Both the position numbers and the translations under genes were made by a program. Below are positions 12,702 through 23,800 of a DNA stretch of 64,000 nucleotides, piece by piece (position 1 is the first letter of the stretch; each line of letters opens with the position of its first letter). Where the stretch lies: contig NC_034015.1 in NCBI RefSeq assembly GCF_000346465.2, positions 10,371,867 through 10,435,866 of the forward strand, in the 5' to 3' direction. The stretch comes from Prunus persica (taxonomy: Eukaryota; Streptophyta; Magnoliopsida; Rosales; Rosaceae). Below the pieces are notes generated by a model. The model worked only from the letters and a program-made list of their open reading frames with translations, did not search any database and was not told where the DNA came from.

Positions 12702-13427
12702 TACCTCAAATAGTTTTTCAAGCAATGACTCCACGTTTCTTCTCAATTGACCTGCAATCCGGGTTGAAGTAGTAGTTTCTTGTTCCTGTAATTCTTCTTG
12801 TTCAGTTTGAACCCTGCTTGTGGACGGAATACTTCTCATACCATCTTCTTCTTGTTCAATCTGATAGCCGTGATAGCAATAACTATAGTGTTTATTCAAT
12901 TTCTGGACGAATTTGGGCACATCTTCCAAGTATATGAGACTCGCCCCACACCCTCTAACCTTTGTCCCTGGGCTATCAGGTGTAATTGTAGCTTGGATCA
13001 AGCGTTTATTTGAACTTTCTGCAAGGTCACTCTGTGGTATAAAGCACCAATGTATAAATGGTCCAGCGCAATTGCAATCACGGTAATCAAGCTCAAGGAG
13101 ACGTTCATGAGGATCTTCAGTTGTACATAGTTCAATACGGTGATTGCGATTCAATTTGAATCCCAATTCCTCAACAAATTCTGGTTCATCTTCCAAACTA
13201 TCATCCTTCTGGGCTGCTTCACAAACAAAGCATAGAGCAAGTTTTATCCATTTATTCTTACCATCTAAATCATGAGGTAGCGGGATTGTTATGGTGGATT
13301 CAGTACTCCGACGGCTCAACCATGCTGGAATTTCATTTGATCGATAACCATATTCAAACATTTCACCACGCTGAATGGCACCCTATAAATAGAAGTAAAA
13401 GAAAGATAATTTAAATAAAAAAAAGTT

Positions 13428-13480
<53 letters not shown>

Positions 13481-16400
13481 TGACCTCAAAGAATGTTTGA
13501 TAGAATGGCCACAATAGATGTTTATCAGGTAACCAAAACGCCTGAGCTATGTCGTTATTTCCTTGGCGACTTAGAAAACTAAATCCTGCAGCTGAAGGCC
13601 ACACTGTTATTTTATTTGAATGTGCTCCCTGCAGGAGAGGACAATTCTGTACGCTTACAGCTCTTATACTAAATGGAAGTCGTGGCAATGATTGAAGCAT
13701 GCTACAACCATCCAAAACAAGTTCTTCAAGCTGAGACAGCTGAGAGATGCTTTCAGGTACTTGGCTTATAGCAGTCCTGCTAGCATAAAGCTCTTGTAAA
13801 CATTCTAAACTCCCCAAGTTCTCTGGTAACTCATTAAGATTCGAACATCCTGAGAGGTTGAGAATTTGAAGTGATGTCAAATTAGTACAAATGATATCTG
13901 GCAGAGTCAAAAGGTTCTTGCATTCTCTGAGATTGAGCAGAGTAAGGTCAGTCAAATGCTTGATTGATGTTGGTAGCTCTTGTATAGCTGTCCTGCTTGC
14001 ATAGAGCTCCTGTAGACATTCTAAACTCCCTAAATTTTCTGGTAACTCATTAAGATTGGAACAACCTGAGACGTTGAGTATTTGAAGTGATGTCAAACTA
14101 GTACAAATGACGTCTGGCAGACTCAAAAGGTTCTTGCAGTCTCTAAGATTGATCAGAGTAAGGCCAGTCAAATGCTTGATTGATGTTGGTAGCTCTTCTA
14201 TTGCTGTCCCATCTAAATGAAGCTTCCTTAATTGTTTCATGTCCTCCCCAATCTCTGGAAGCTTTTTGAGTTTGGAACATCCCGAAAGAATGAAATTTGT
14301 GAGAGATCTCAAGTTGATATCGTCGGGAACAGCAGACAAGCTTGTACAACCTTTAAGGATTAGCTGCTCAAGGTTTGGGACTTTCTCGAAGTCAGGGGTC
14401 TTGATCAACTTTTGACAATCACTAAGGTTTAATACCGCCAGCTTTTCCAAGGGCTGTAAAGAAATTCATAAAAATAAAATAATAATAACAAAAGTAGTAT
14501 ATAATTGATAAACAAATTCATACCATAGGCTAAGGTTGAGTTAACTTGATAAACAAATTCAACCTAAGAAATGGACAGAATAAATAATCTTACTTTCTCA
14601 ATGTCCTCCCATAATTCCTCAATTTCGCTTCGAGTCAAGTTCAGTTCAACAAGTTTGTTGGGTTCGAAACTTGAAGGCAGAGATTTTAAAGGACATTTGT
14701 GCCATTCCAATAAGCTTAACTCATCTGAAAGATATTCAAGGCATCCAGAAAATTCCACGTTGTAAATCTTCAACAATCTTAGATTGTCCATGTTTGAGAA
14801 TGGATCTTTCTTCAAGTGTACTTTGTCTGGCTGAGGCGAGCTTAGGAAAATACCTTGAACAGCATCTGTCCCCTAATAGCCATAGTAGAAAAATATTTAT
14901 ATCATAGACTATTAGCAACAAAAAACCAAAAATTCAAAATTCAAATAAAGTGGACATGTTATCTTGAAATTAAATAAAAAACATTTTAATCTAAGTAAAT
15001 GTGCAACATAGGCATTTGAAAGCACATTTGTTTTTCAAAATTCATTAAATATTAGTGATGATGAAGTCAAAATGCATTTATTAGGGAGTGCTGTATGATT
15101 CTTCTAAACTTCTCACCTTGTTTTTCTTCAGTACAGGAAGGGCATCTGTATGATGCCACAATCTGCTGCGTTCTCCTTCCTTTTTGGATTCTCCTAGAAC
15201 AAGTCCTCTGCCCATTTTCTGTAGTAAATCATGCATCCACAATCTTCCCCCTACGATGCTTACTAAAGATTTCTCACAAAGGATGGTTATGTTGATGCCT
15301 GGATAGTAGCCACAACTTTCAAATATCTTTTCTAGACGACATACATCCTCGCCTTTGAAGAAACATGCAGTGTCCAGAAACATGTCCTGCTGTTCTTGAT
15401 TCTCTAATCCATCAAAACTTGCTTTAAGAACACCAATAATTTTCTTCTCACCGGAGTAGCCTTTATCTTTTAAAGACTTCAATTTGGTAGACCAATAATC
15501 TTCTTCTCTTTTCCATAATGAGTGACCGAAAACTTCAAGAGCCAATGGATGACCATCAATGTAATCTACAAATTCGTTAGACAACTTCTTAAAAGCATCC
15601 GTGGGATGGTCTGTTTTGAGGGCTTTCCGACAGAAGAGAAGAAGAGCTTGATCCGGAGTAAGTTTCTCAATTGTGTATATTTCTGGGTTATAATCTATCA
15701 ACAACCTTTCATCTGTTGTGGTTACGATGATTCTACTTCCCTTACCAAACCGATTGGATAAGCCTGCACTGTCACTTCCAGCTATAGCTTCTATTTGTTC
15801 TAATTCATCCACATTGTCAAGAATTATAAGCACCCGTTTGTCACGCAATCTCTTACATATCACATCATCGACATCCTTTGTGGTTACTTTCTTATCCAAC
15901 AAGTGATCACAAAGTTGTTCTTTGATATGAAATAAGCCTTCTTTTTTAGATATCTCTCCAACCTTAGAAATGAAACTGATAGCATCAAATTGACTGCGAA
16001 TTCTTTGAGAAAGAGCTTTTGCAACAGTACTCTTACCAATCCCTGGCATCCCACAAATCCCTATTACACGAACTTCTTCTGAACCCATACACAAACTCAT
16101 TTTGGATTTAATTTCATTTACACGATCCATTCCAACAAAGTCCTTTAAATCATCATTTGAGAATGTTTTAATCAACACACCAAAAATACGTTCAACTATC
16201 TTTTCAATCATATCTGTCTCGTATCTGCAAAAAGTTTTAGCATTCTGTTCAGTATTTGGGTCAGTATACCTCATAATTAAAGACGAAAAAATGTAAAACT
16301 TGTTGTGTTTTCTAGTCATACTATACTTGTAGTTAGATTTCCGGGCTCTCAACATGCACCCTTCTAATGTCATGTGGACTTCTCCTGTACTTTAATAAAA

Positions 16401-17389
16401 TGGGGTATTCGGTTTTGATTTATGTGGCCTATTATAGAGTTTTTCTTTGAGTGATACTCTTGTAGACTTTATACAATATTTGATCAATCTAGCTAGTTTG
16501 ATCTCACGATCAAACACTCCCTAGACACAACTCTGATTACTAATGTAGTGTATAGGGTCCTTTATTAGTGAATCTCTCCTTGAATTCTTCAATATAATTG
16601 AGCTTCAAGCCTTCCATTGACGCCTTGCTACTTTAATACTAAATGGATTTCTATTGAAAGCTAGCTAAGGCTCGTTTGGGTACTATTTCGTTTTAAGGAA
16701 CTTTAAAGTTTTAAAGTTTTTGTTGTTCCATGCTATTCCTAGCTCTAACAAGTAAAACCAATAAAAATATTATTAGGAAAAAAGCTTAGACCATGATACT
16801 TGATAGATTTTTCCAGCCTTACCTAAAATCTGTCAGATCATACATATTAAAAGAACCAGCCTTACCTAAAATTTGTCAGATCAAATCCTTCGGCTTCGAG
16901 TTTGGCTATTGCAGTGAGAGAGTTCTTCCACATTGCCACCTTTCCTGGCTCACCTTCAAAATCTTTATCATGTTGAGCGAATGCCTTTTTAAAATGATCT
17001 CCAGTTTGCTCTCGTACTTCGGATGGCGTCACGTTGTAGAACACGGGCAAAATCAATCTGGAATCATTGTTTGCTGCCAGTTCAACCATTTTCGCAAGTT
17101 CATCCAGACACCATGTGGAGGTCGCATAGTTTGTTGAAAGAATGATGACTGAAATTTTCGATTCTTCAATTGCTTTGAAGAGTTCCCTTGAAATGGGTTT
17201 TCCACTCTTCAGTTGTTCATCATCCCTGAAAGTGTGGATTCCGTTACGAATCAAAGCCTTGTACAAATGGTCAGTAAAACCTTTTCGAGTGTCAAAACCT
17301 CGAAAACTGAGGAACACCTCGTATTCCAGTGGACGAGTCGGAGGAGGAGGCAATGCTGAGGAGGTTTGGGTGGTCATGGGATCGGCCAT
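9537..17389 (-). CDS. Ma (TNL1) homolog: TNL-B: intact TIR-NB-LRR protein with five post-LRR domains (Ma-type)
   Basis: Nine exons: 17389-16866 (TIR), 16224-15117 (NB-ARC), 14872-14594 (linker), 14453-13485 (LRR), then PL1 13382-12705, PL2 12566-11778, PL3 11657-11028, PL4 10948-10334 and PL5 10073-9537. All borders are GT/AG. The lengths sum to 6129 nt, a multiple of three, giving about 2042 aa. The start is ATG 17389 (MADPM). Domains: TIR 1-174, NB-ARC 175-544, linker 545-637, LRR 638-960, post-LRR 961-2042. Motifs: P-loop GMPGIGKST, kinase-2 [31 protein letters not shown]; the GLPL motif reads GHPL. The LRR exon contains a duplicated module of about 71 residues. The size and five PL exons match what I recall of Prunus Ma, which confers Meloidogyne resistance. 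Which allele this is cannot be seen. It is presumably a cytoplasmic/nuclear immune receptor whose C-terminal jelly-roll domains help ligand recognition. Confidence 0.93.
10043..10183. repeat. 49-bp duplication covering the PL5 splice acceptor, copies 92 bp apart
   Basis: The segment 10043-10091 recurs almost unchanged at 10135-10183. It contains the 3' splice site of PL5 and its first codons. The upstream copy (acceptor near 10166) would shift the frame because the offset is 92 bp. A short (TG)n tract separates the copies. Confidence 0.85.
10214..10312. repeat. (G)n and (GA)n microsatellite in PL4-PL5 intron
   Basis: A G-run at about 10218-10232 is followed by a long (GA)n tract at about 10252-10303. 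On the coding strand this is a (CT)n run close behind the PL4 donor at 10334. It is expected to be length-polymorphic. Confidence 0.95.
10984..11021. repeat. (GA)n microsatellite in PL3-PL4 intron
   Basis: An uninterrupted dinucleotide tract lies seven bases from the PL3 donor at 11028. On the transcript it is (CU)n right after the 5' splice site. Confidence 0.95.
11690..11755. repeat. (GA)n and (CAGA)n compound microsatellite in PL2-PL3 intron
   Basis: (GA)n at about 11692-11719 passes into cagacagacagagacaga-type repeats up to about 11753, between the PL2 donor (11778) and the PL3 acceptor (11657). Confidence 0.9.
12618..12701. repeat. (TG)n(AG)n microsatellite inside an open-frame intron
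   Basis: A (TG)n tract at about 12626-12675 is followed by (AG)n to about 12701. It fills most of the 138-bp intron 12567-12704. That intron has no stop and is divisible by three, so retention would add 46 residues of Ser-Leu and Thr-His repeats between PL1 and PL2. Confidence 0.9.
13434..13479. repeat. (GA)n microsatellite in LRR-PL1 intron
   Basis: An uninterrupted (GA)n tract begins six bases behind the LRR exon donor at 13485, seen as (CT)n on the coding strand. Confidence 0.95.
16812..16886 (-). repeat. Duplicated 5' splice site of the TNL-B TIR exon
   Basis: The 25-30 bp around the donor (agccttacctaaaat and the following bases) occur twice, giving donors after 16866 and after 16823. 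The inner one fits the coding phase. Using the outer one would include an in-frame TAA at once and leave a TIR-only product. Confidence 0.75.
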
Positions 17390-18284
17390 TGGAGTGACTA
17401 AATCAGTAACCAACCCGCTGTTATCTGGTAATGGAAGCTTTTGCAAGGTACTTACAAGTGTTTGCAGAACCAACTAGCTTGGTAGCTGATCTGACAGAGT
17501 GCAATATAAGACAATAAATACTCACAGCTCAACCTGATTAATTAGTCTAAGTAGAATCCAAGGTTAGTATTCTTTTAGTCAAAAAGATTTGGAACTTTAT
17601 AGCCAAACAGCCAAAAGAGCAGCAGGCTTCAGCCATCTTATTTTAGTTATATACCCTAGTCCAGCCTCTAACTCTGAATTATCATATGATGACAACTAAT
17701 TATATTTTTTTTTTTAGTGAGCTCCTTTGATTTTCTCGTGTAAATACGATCTGTTACTCTTATTTTATGCCAACTTGTTTGATTTCTGGTGTACAAAAAA
17801 TGGTGTGGAACCAGAAAGCAAACAAAAAAACATATGAAAACTGATCGTGTGAAGTGTGAACGATGGACTTTCGTTGACTACTTTCATGGACTTCCAGGTT
17901 CACATGCCTTTAGTCAGTCAACAATGGAAGGCATAATCATTGCCACCATTAATTAGAGAGAGATTTGAAAATGCTTATATTTTAAAGCAATTTCCCTCCA
18001 ATTCTGTTAAATTTAGAGAGAGACCATCGGCCTACTATCAACAACACCGATATTGTCCCCAACTTAACCATATATAAAGGTCAGTAGGTGTGGGATTTTA
18101 TCACAAAAGGCCTCGGTGATATTAGTAGTAGAACTATTCATTATATATTTTATTTTATTTAGTCAAGTTTCCGATGTGATACTCATATTCTTCAACATAT
18201 ATGAGAAGGATTTTATTGGAGGAAGATTTAACAATGGCAAGATTTCTCACTCTGTTGGTATGTCTATAATTGTTTCTTCCTCCA
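17390..18284 (-). promoter_or_regulatory. TNL-B upstream region with two W-box cores
   Basis: TTGACT occurs at 17874-17879 and its reverse complement AGTCAA at 17916-17921, about 490-530 bp upstream of the ATG. TTGAC(C/T) is the core bound by WRKY factors, which commonly control immune genes. Blocks of this region are shared with the upstream DNA of TNL-A and TNL-D. No clear TATA box could be fixed. Confidence 0.4.
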
Positions 18285-18356
18285 AGCATTTGTGAAAATG
18301 AATTCCTGATTCGTAAAACGAGCATTTGTGAAAATGAATTCCTGATTCGTAAAACG
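18285..18356. repeat. Perfect 36-bp tandem duplication
   Basis: The unit 18285-18320 (starting agcatttgtgaaaatg) is repeated at 18321-18356. It lies in the TNL-B distal upstream region. No coding role is apparent. Confidence 0.95.
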
Positions 18357-18960
18357 ATCATATAGTATTTCTAGTTCATGGTTTCGACAACTAGAACCCT
18401 TTTATCTTTTTGTCCAAGAACACAACTTGGGTGGTTATGATACTGAAAATTAAGAGCACCGGGATTGGGTTTAGGACACAGAGAGGTGATTTTCGCACTA
18501 TCAAAAATACCTCACGCCCTTATCTTTCATTTATCTTTTTTAATATAGCTTTGGTTTAAAATCAATAGGGAGTTTTCTATTGTGATTGATAGGAAACTAA
18601 TTTTACCTAATTTACTTGAGGTCAATGACTTAGTAAGGTGTAATTTTACAATAATGTAATATAAAAACTTCCAAAGTACATACAATGTCACTCCTTTTAT
18701 ATTTTAACAAATTTATTTGAAGTCAATCACCTTATGCCACATGTCCAGCAATCCACCTCCAGCCAGCCAACACACCGCCGCCTCCTCCTCCGTCCAACCG
18801 CCACCTCCCCTACCTCCATTCGATCCCCTCGACGATTAGTCACTCCACCACCTCCGTCTCCGCCCATCTCCTACTTGCCACCCACTGCCCATCTCCGACC
18901 GCCACTTTGTTGATCAATCACGCCACCACCTCCAACGCCATTTATTCATCCTAAAAAAAA
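18357..18960. other. Intergenic, no gene seen
   Basis: AT-rich sequence followed by a C-rich, low-complexity stretch (about 18760-18930) of ccacc/ccgcc repeats. I see no supportable gene. Confidence 0.5.
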
Positions 18961-18961
18961 A

Positions 18962-19050
18962 ATAAGAAATTTTGTGGACTTGAAGGGACTCAAACCTTGA
19001 CCATCAAAGGAGGAACCCTCAATCACAAACCACTACACCAATCTTGTTTT
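18962..19050 (-). mobile_element. tRNA-derived SINE-like sequence
   Basis: Read on the minus strand, it has an A-box-like tggtgtagtgg (about 19030-19040) and a B-box-like ggtttgagtcc (about 18987-18997), spaced as in tRNA-derived RNA polymerase III promoters, then an A/T tail near 18960. No target-site duplication could be fixed. Confidence 0.45.
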
Positions 19051-19739
19051 TGTAATATTTATTATGTAACACTATTTATATTAACAATCAAGGTGTTTTA
19101 TAAATAATAAATAAAAAAATTCATTTTAACACGATTTGTACCAAATCCATCATACTCTATAGTTATACATAAATTTCAATCAACTACTACTCTAAAACAA
19201 AACAATGTCAATGAAGTAAAACAAAAACAAAAACTTCAATCATTTACATCTATAAGAAAAACACAACAAAAAAGAAACTGCATAACAATTCTATTTCTTT
19301 TGGGTTTTGTGCCCTTCAACAGACACTAAACAATCATCTAACATACACACAACATTGTAGTTTATAATCTTGCCAATCTATCTAGCATGCACATTATACA
19401 CACATTACAGTTATTGTTTCTACATAGACACACTACACTAGTCATAACTTTGTTTTCTTTCCTTCTTGAAATAAAAATGATACTAAGACGCTACAAGAAC
19501 GACACATAAATAAAATATAAATAAATAATATTAAAAAAATAACTATCGAATTAACTTAAAAAATCATACCAATATCCAATGATAAAACAAAATACAGTTT
19601 GTGCATGACATCATGAAGTTGGCCGGGGGACTGGGGTTGAGTTGCTCACCAAGAGGTTTTGAGTTCAATTCCCATCAACAGGTGGGGTGGGCAGGCCAAT
19701 TCCCTGGAGATGAAAGCGTGTGATTGCGCGATGGTGGAA
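19051..19739. other. Intergenic, no gene seen
   Basis: Mostly AT-rich. At about 19620-19690 a ggttttgagttcaattccc segment with nearby ggttgagttgctc resembles another tRNA-derived Pol III promoter or SINE piece, weakly. I see no gene. Confidence 0.4.
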
Positions 19740-20404
19740 AATCTTTTGATCCAAAAGGCAGCAGAAGTGTTGTGATATTTATTGCAAGCGCACAATTCGC
19801 ACAAGTAATATGGTGATGAGTGAAGTGTCGTTCCCACGAAGAGTGATTTAATTTACCAAGTACCGATTGTGATTAACCCAAGACTTTATTTGAACAATTG
19901 ATGATGAGATTTGATTGATTAATTAACTAAAACAATGAATAAAAACAAGCGTAGAAAAATAAAGTAGTGAGATTCAAGTTATGAGAGCACTAGAGCTTCC
20001 GATTTCACCATAGCCAATTCTACCCAATTCCCTTAGCATGTTAATCCTAATTATTCTCTATGTTGACAGTTGATTTTCCCTACTTTATTCGATACTCCAT
20101 CCCTGGTTATACCAAAAGTATTCTTATTACCAACCCACTCCATCCCTAGTAATGGAATTAAGATAATAAGAACCCATTAAATTCCTTGGAAAACCTACAA
20201 AACAACCACATAAGTCATGACAAACATCCCTGTATAATCATGTAACTCATGGCATCTATTACAAGAAGCAACCCCAAATTGGATATTCCCATCGTCAATT
20301 TAGCATCAAAACAATTAAATGTTGGCCAAACATTCAAAGCATTAAGCATGGTAATAGATACTCAACATGGAAAAATACTTAGAATTAACATTGACTAAAG
20401 TAAT
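19740..20404 (-). mobile_element. LTR-like retrotransposon fragment that cuts off TNL-C
   Basis: On the minus strand this reads as the 3' part of a Ty3/gypsy-type LTR: a long AT-rich stretch, then a tcgtgggaacgacac block, then attacttgtgcgaattgtgcgc close to the end. The left side of 20404 departs from the TNL-B paralog in the middle of the post-LRR exon (after the codons for LLII), so the element truncated that exon. The class is assigned from memory of plant LTR ends. Confidence 0.55.
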
Positions 20405-20817
20405 TGAATAATGAGGAGTCGATGTGATCCCACATTGTCATCCCAATGAGATCGTAACTCCAAACTATTTATCATTTGTTCAGGACCCACAGCTTCAATA
20501 GGTGTACACAAATGACACTCATAGACTATGCGAGAAAGTTCAACATCTGAAGGTAGAGTGTAGACAACGTATAACGAAAGTCCTGCCCAGTTCTCGTCAT
20601 TGTGCAGATTCGGAGGAAGAGGTAAGTTTACTGTGCACCCAGGAGCGGCGCTTTGTTCACTAAACCACTGTAATCTTTCTCGTACACAAAAAATAAAACC
20701 ATAATCATAGATATGCGGAAGGCCCCCCTGTAATCCCTGCAAAAACATATATATGGTACTCATGATATATCAGTAAATTAAGTCGTCAGATTTTTTCATT
20801 TTTTTTCGGTAAGTAAG

Positions 20818-20858
<41 letters not shown>

Positions 20859-23800
20859 GTACCTTAAACAGTTTTTCAAGTAATGACACCAGGTTTCTTC
20901 TCAATTGATCCACAATTCTGGTTGAAGTGGTATATTCTTGTTCTTGTACTTCTTGTTCAGTTCGAACACCGCTTGCTGAGAAAATACTTCCCACACCATC
21001 TTCTCCTTGTTCTGTTTCATCCTGAGAAACTGGTACTGTTTTACTTTCATGTTGAGAGCCCACAGCAGAATCAGTTTTTGGTCCGAAATCTATAGGCTGG
21101 AAAGGAGGACAAACATCGCTCACAGAGCTGTGCTTGCTGGAGTTGGCTGCTTGAAGCAGATTCGTTTGCAAAGTCGTAGCTCCCAAACTAATTCCCTTAT
21201 ATTTCTTGGTATCTGTGAAATCACCAGTTCCGTAGTAAGCAGACTGACCGGTGGTGCAATGGCTAATTGTTTGGATTAAGCCTTTCAAATCTTGGTTGTA
21301 TACGAGACGCATCCCACACATTTCCACACCTGGAGTTCGAACAAAAGCATGAATGAAACGACAGCGATTCAATCGTTCTGCAAAGCGTACTCGTGGTATA
21401 TAAATAATGAGGAGTCGATGAGACCCCGCATTGTCATCCCAGGGGGAACATAACATTAGCCGATGCATCAGTCGGTAACCCACACCTTCAATAGGTGCAT
21501 ACAAATGACACGCATAGAAAGTGCGAGTACGTGAAACACCTGGAGGCAGAGTGCAGACAAAGTATAGAGAAAGTCCTGCCCAGTTGTCATCGTTGTTCAG
21601 ATTTGGAGGAAGAGGTAAGTTTACTTCGCACCCAGGGGCACTGGCACTGCTTTGTTCACTAAACCACTCTAATCTTTCTCGTAGAGGAAAAATAAAACCA
21701 TAATCATAGCGATAAGGAAGGCCCCGCTGTAATCCCTACACAAACATATATATGGCACTCATGATGTCAGTAATTAAGTCGTCAGTCTTTTTCTGGGTAT
21801 GTGTTTTTTTTGGTGAGAGAGAGGAGAAAAACTTGTATACCAATGGGATAACACTATTTTGCTATATATTCCCAACCAATCACGTTCTGCCACGCATATT
21901 AAGAATTTCACATGGCAGCGCGTGATTGAAGAATAGCAAAATAGTGCCATCCCCTTGACATGTTAGTCCTCTTCGAGAGAGAGACATGGTACCTCAAATA
22001 GTTTTCCAAGCAATGACACCACGTTTCTTCTCAATTGACCTACAATCCGGATTGGAGTAGTAGTTTCTTGTTTAATCTGATTACCGTGATAGCAATATTC
22101 TTGGTGTTTATTCAATTTCAGGACAAATTCAGGCACATCTGCCAAGTATATTAGACTCGTCCCACACATTGTTACCTTTACGCCTGGGCTATCAGGTTTA
22201 ATTGAAGCTGAAATGAAGCGTGTATTCGAACTTTCCGCAAAGCAACGTCGTGGTATATAGCACCAATGTATAAAAGGTCCAGCTAGATCGCAATCACGGT
22301 AATTAATTACTAGGGGACATTCATGAGGATCTTCAGTTGTACATAGTTCAATACGGTGATTGCGATTGAACGTTACTCCAAATTCCTCATCAACGTGTGG
22401 TTCATCTTCCAAATTATCATGCTTCTGGGCTGCTACGCAAACAAAACAAAGAGCAAGTCCCATCCATTTCCTCTTCCCATCTAAATCAGGAGGTAGCAAT
22501 ATTGTTATGGTGGATTCAATACTATGACGGCTCAACCATTCTGGAATATTATTTGATCGATAACCAAGTTCCAAGCCATCACCGTGACGAATTGTGCGCT
22601 ACAAAATAGAAGCAAAAGAAAGGTAATAACTAATAATAATAAAAAGAAGTTGATTAGTTAGATATACAGATCGTGAGAGAGAGAGTGTGTGTGTGTGTGT
22701 GTGTGTGTGAAGCGAAAGAAAGATAGAAAAACGAAGTTGATTAGAGAGAGAGAGGACCTCAAAGAATATTTGATAGAATGGCAACATAAGATGTTGATCC
22801 GGTAACCAAATTGCATGAGCTTTGTCTTTATCACTGTGGCAATTTATATAACTGAATCCGGCAGCAGCTGACGGCCACACCGTTATTTTATTTGATTGCA
22901 GGAGAGGACAATTATGTGCACTTACAGCTCTTATACTAAATGGAAGTCTTGGCAATGATTGAAGCTTGCTACAATCATCCAAGAAAAGTTCTCCAAGCTG
23001 AGAAATTTCAGAGATGCTTTCAGGTACTTGGCTTATAGCCGTCCCGCTAGCATCAAGCTCCTGTAAAAAATCTAAACTCCCCAAGTTCTCTGGTAACTCG
23101 TTAAGATTCGAACACCCTGAGAGGTTGAGAATTTGAAGTGATGTCAAACTAGTACAAAGGACATCTGGAAGAAGCAAAAGGTTGGTGCAGTCTTTGAGAT
23201 TGAATAGGGTAAGGCCGGTCAAATGTCTGATTGATGTCGGTAGCTCTCGTATAGCTGTCCCACTTGCATTGAGCTCCTGTAAACATTCTAAACTCCCCAA
23301 GTTCTCTGGTAACTCATTAAGATTGGAACATCCCAAGAGATTGAGAATTTGAAGTGCTGTCAAACTAGTACAAATGATGTCTGGCAGACTCAACAGGTTC
23401 TTGCAGTCTCTGAGATTGAGCAAAGTAAGGCCATTCAAATGCTTGATTGATGTTGGTAGCTCTTCTATAGCTGTTCCATCTAAATGAAGTTCCCTTAATT
23501 GTTTCATGTCTTCCCCAATCTCTGGAAGCTTACTGAGTTTGGAACATCCCGAAAGAATGAAATCTGTGAGAGATCTCAAGTTGATACTGACGGGAACCTC
23601 AGACAAGCTTGTACAACCTTTCAGGATTAGCTGCTCAAGGTTTGGGACTTTGTTAAAGTCAGGGGCCTTGATGAACTTTTCACAATCACTAAGGTTGAGT
23701 ATCACCAACTTTTCCAAAGGCTGTAAAGAAATTTATAAACCCAAAGTACTTAAAACATGGCTTAAAGACTTAAATTTGATGAACAAATTCAACGTAAGAA

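Larger units (their letters stand above)
9537..13382 (-). other. Array of five tandem post-LRR (C-JID-like) exons
   Basis: PL1 (13382-12705), PL2 (12566-11778), PL3 (11657-11028), PL4 (10948-10334) and PL5 (10073-9537) each start in phase 0 and repeat the same core. The core has a W(L/F) site followed by PLP..L, then a (N/K)WIGLALC- or KWAGLSLY-type strand, an IPR..F segment, and a CG..L(V/I)Y segment near the end. PL1 and PL2 are the most diverged. PL3, PL4 and PL5 form a closely similar trio (shared NWIGLALCAYFSV-like core). PL5 lacks 13 nt found in PL4 near 9595, which shifts its frame to a short tail ending TAR. In TNLs of known structure (RPP1, ROQ1) one C-JID contacts the effector; five is exceptional. 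Confidence 0.85.

Noticed and set aside
17390..17473. N-terminal extension of TNL-B (and similarly of TNL-D up to 36027)
   Set aside because: The extended frames begin at TTG, not ATG, and the paralog TNL-A starts at the ATG of MADPM. I used ATG 17389 for B and ATG 35931 for D.
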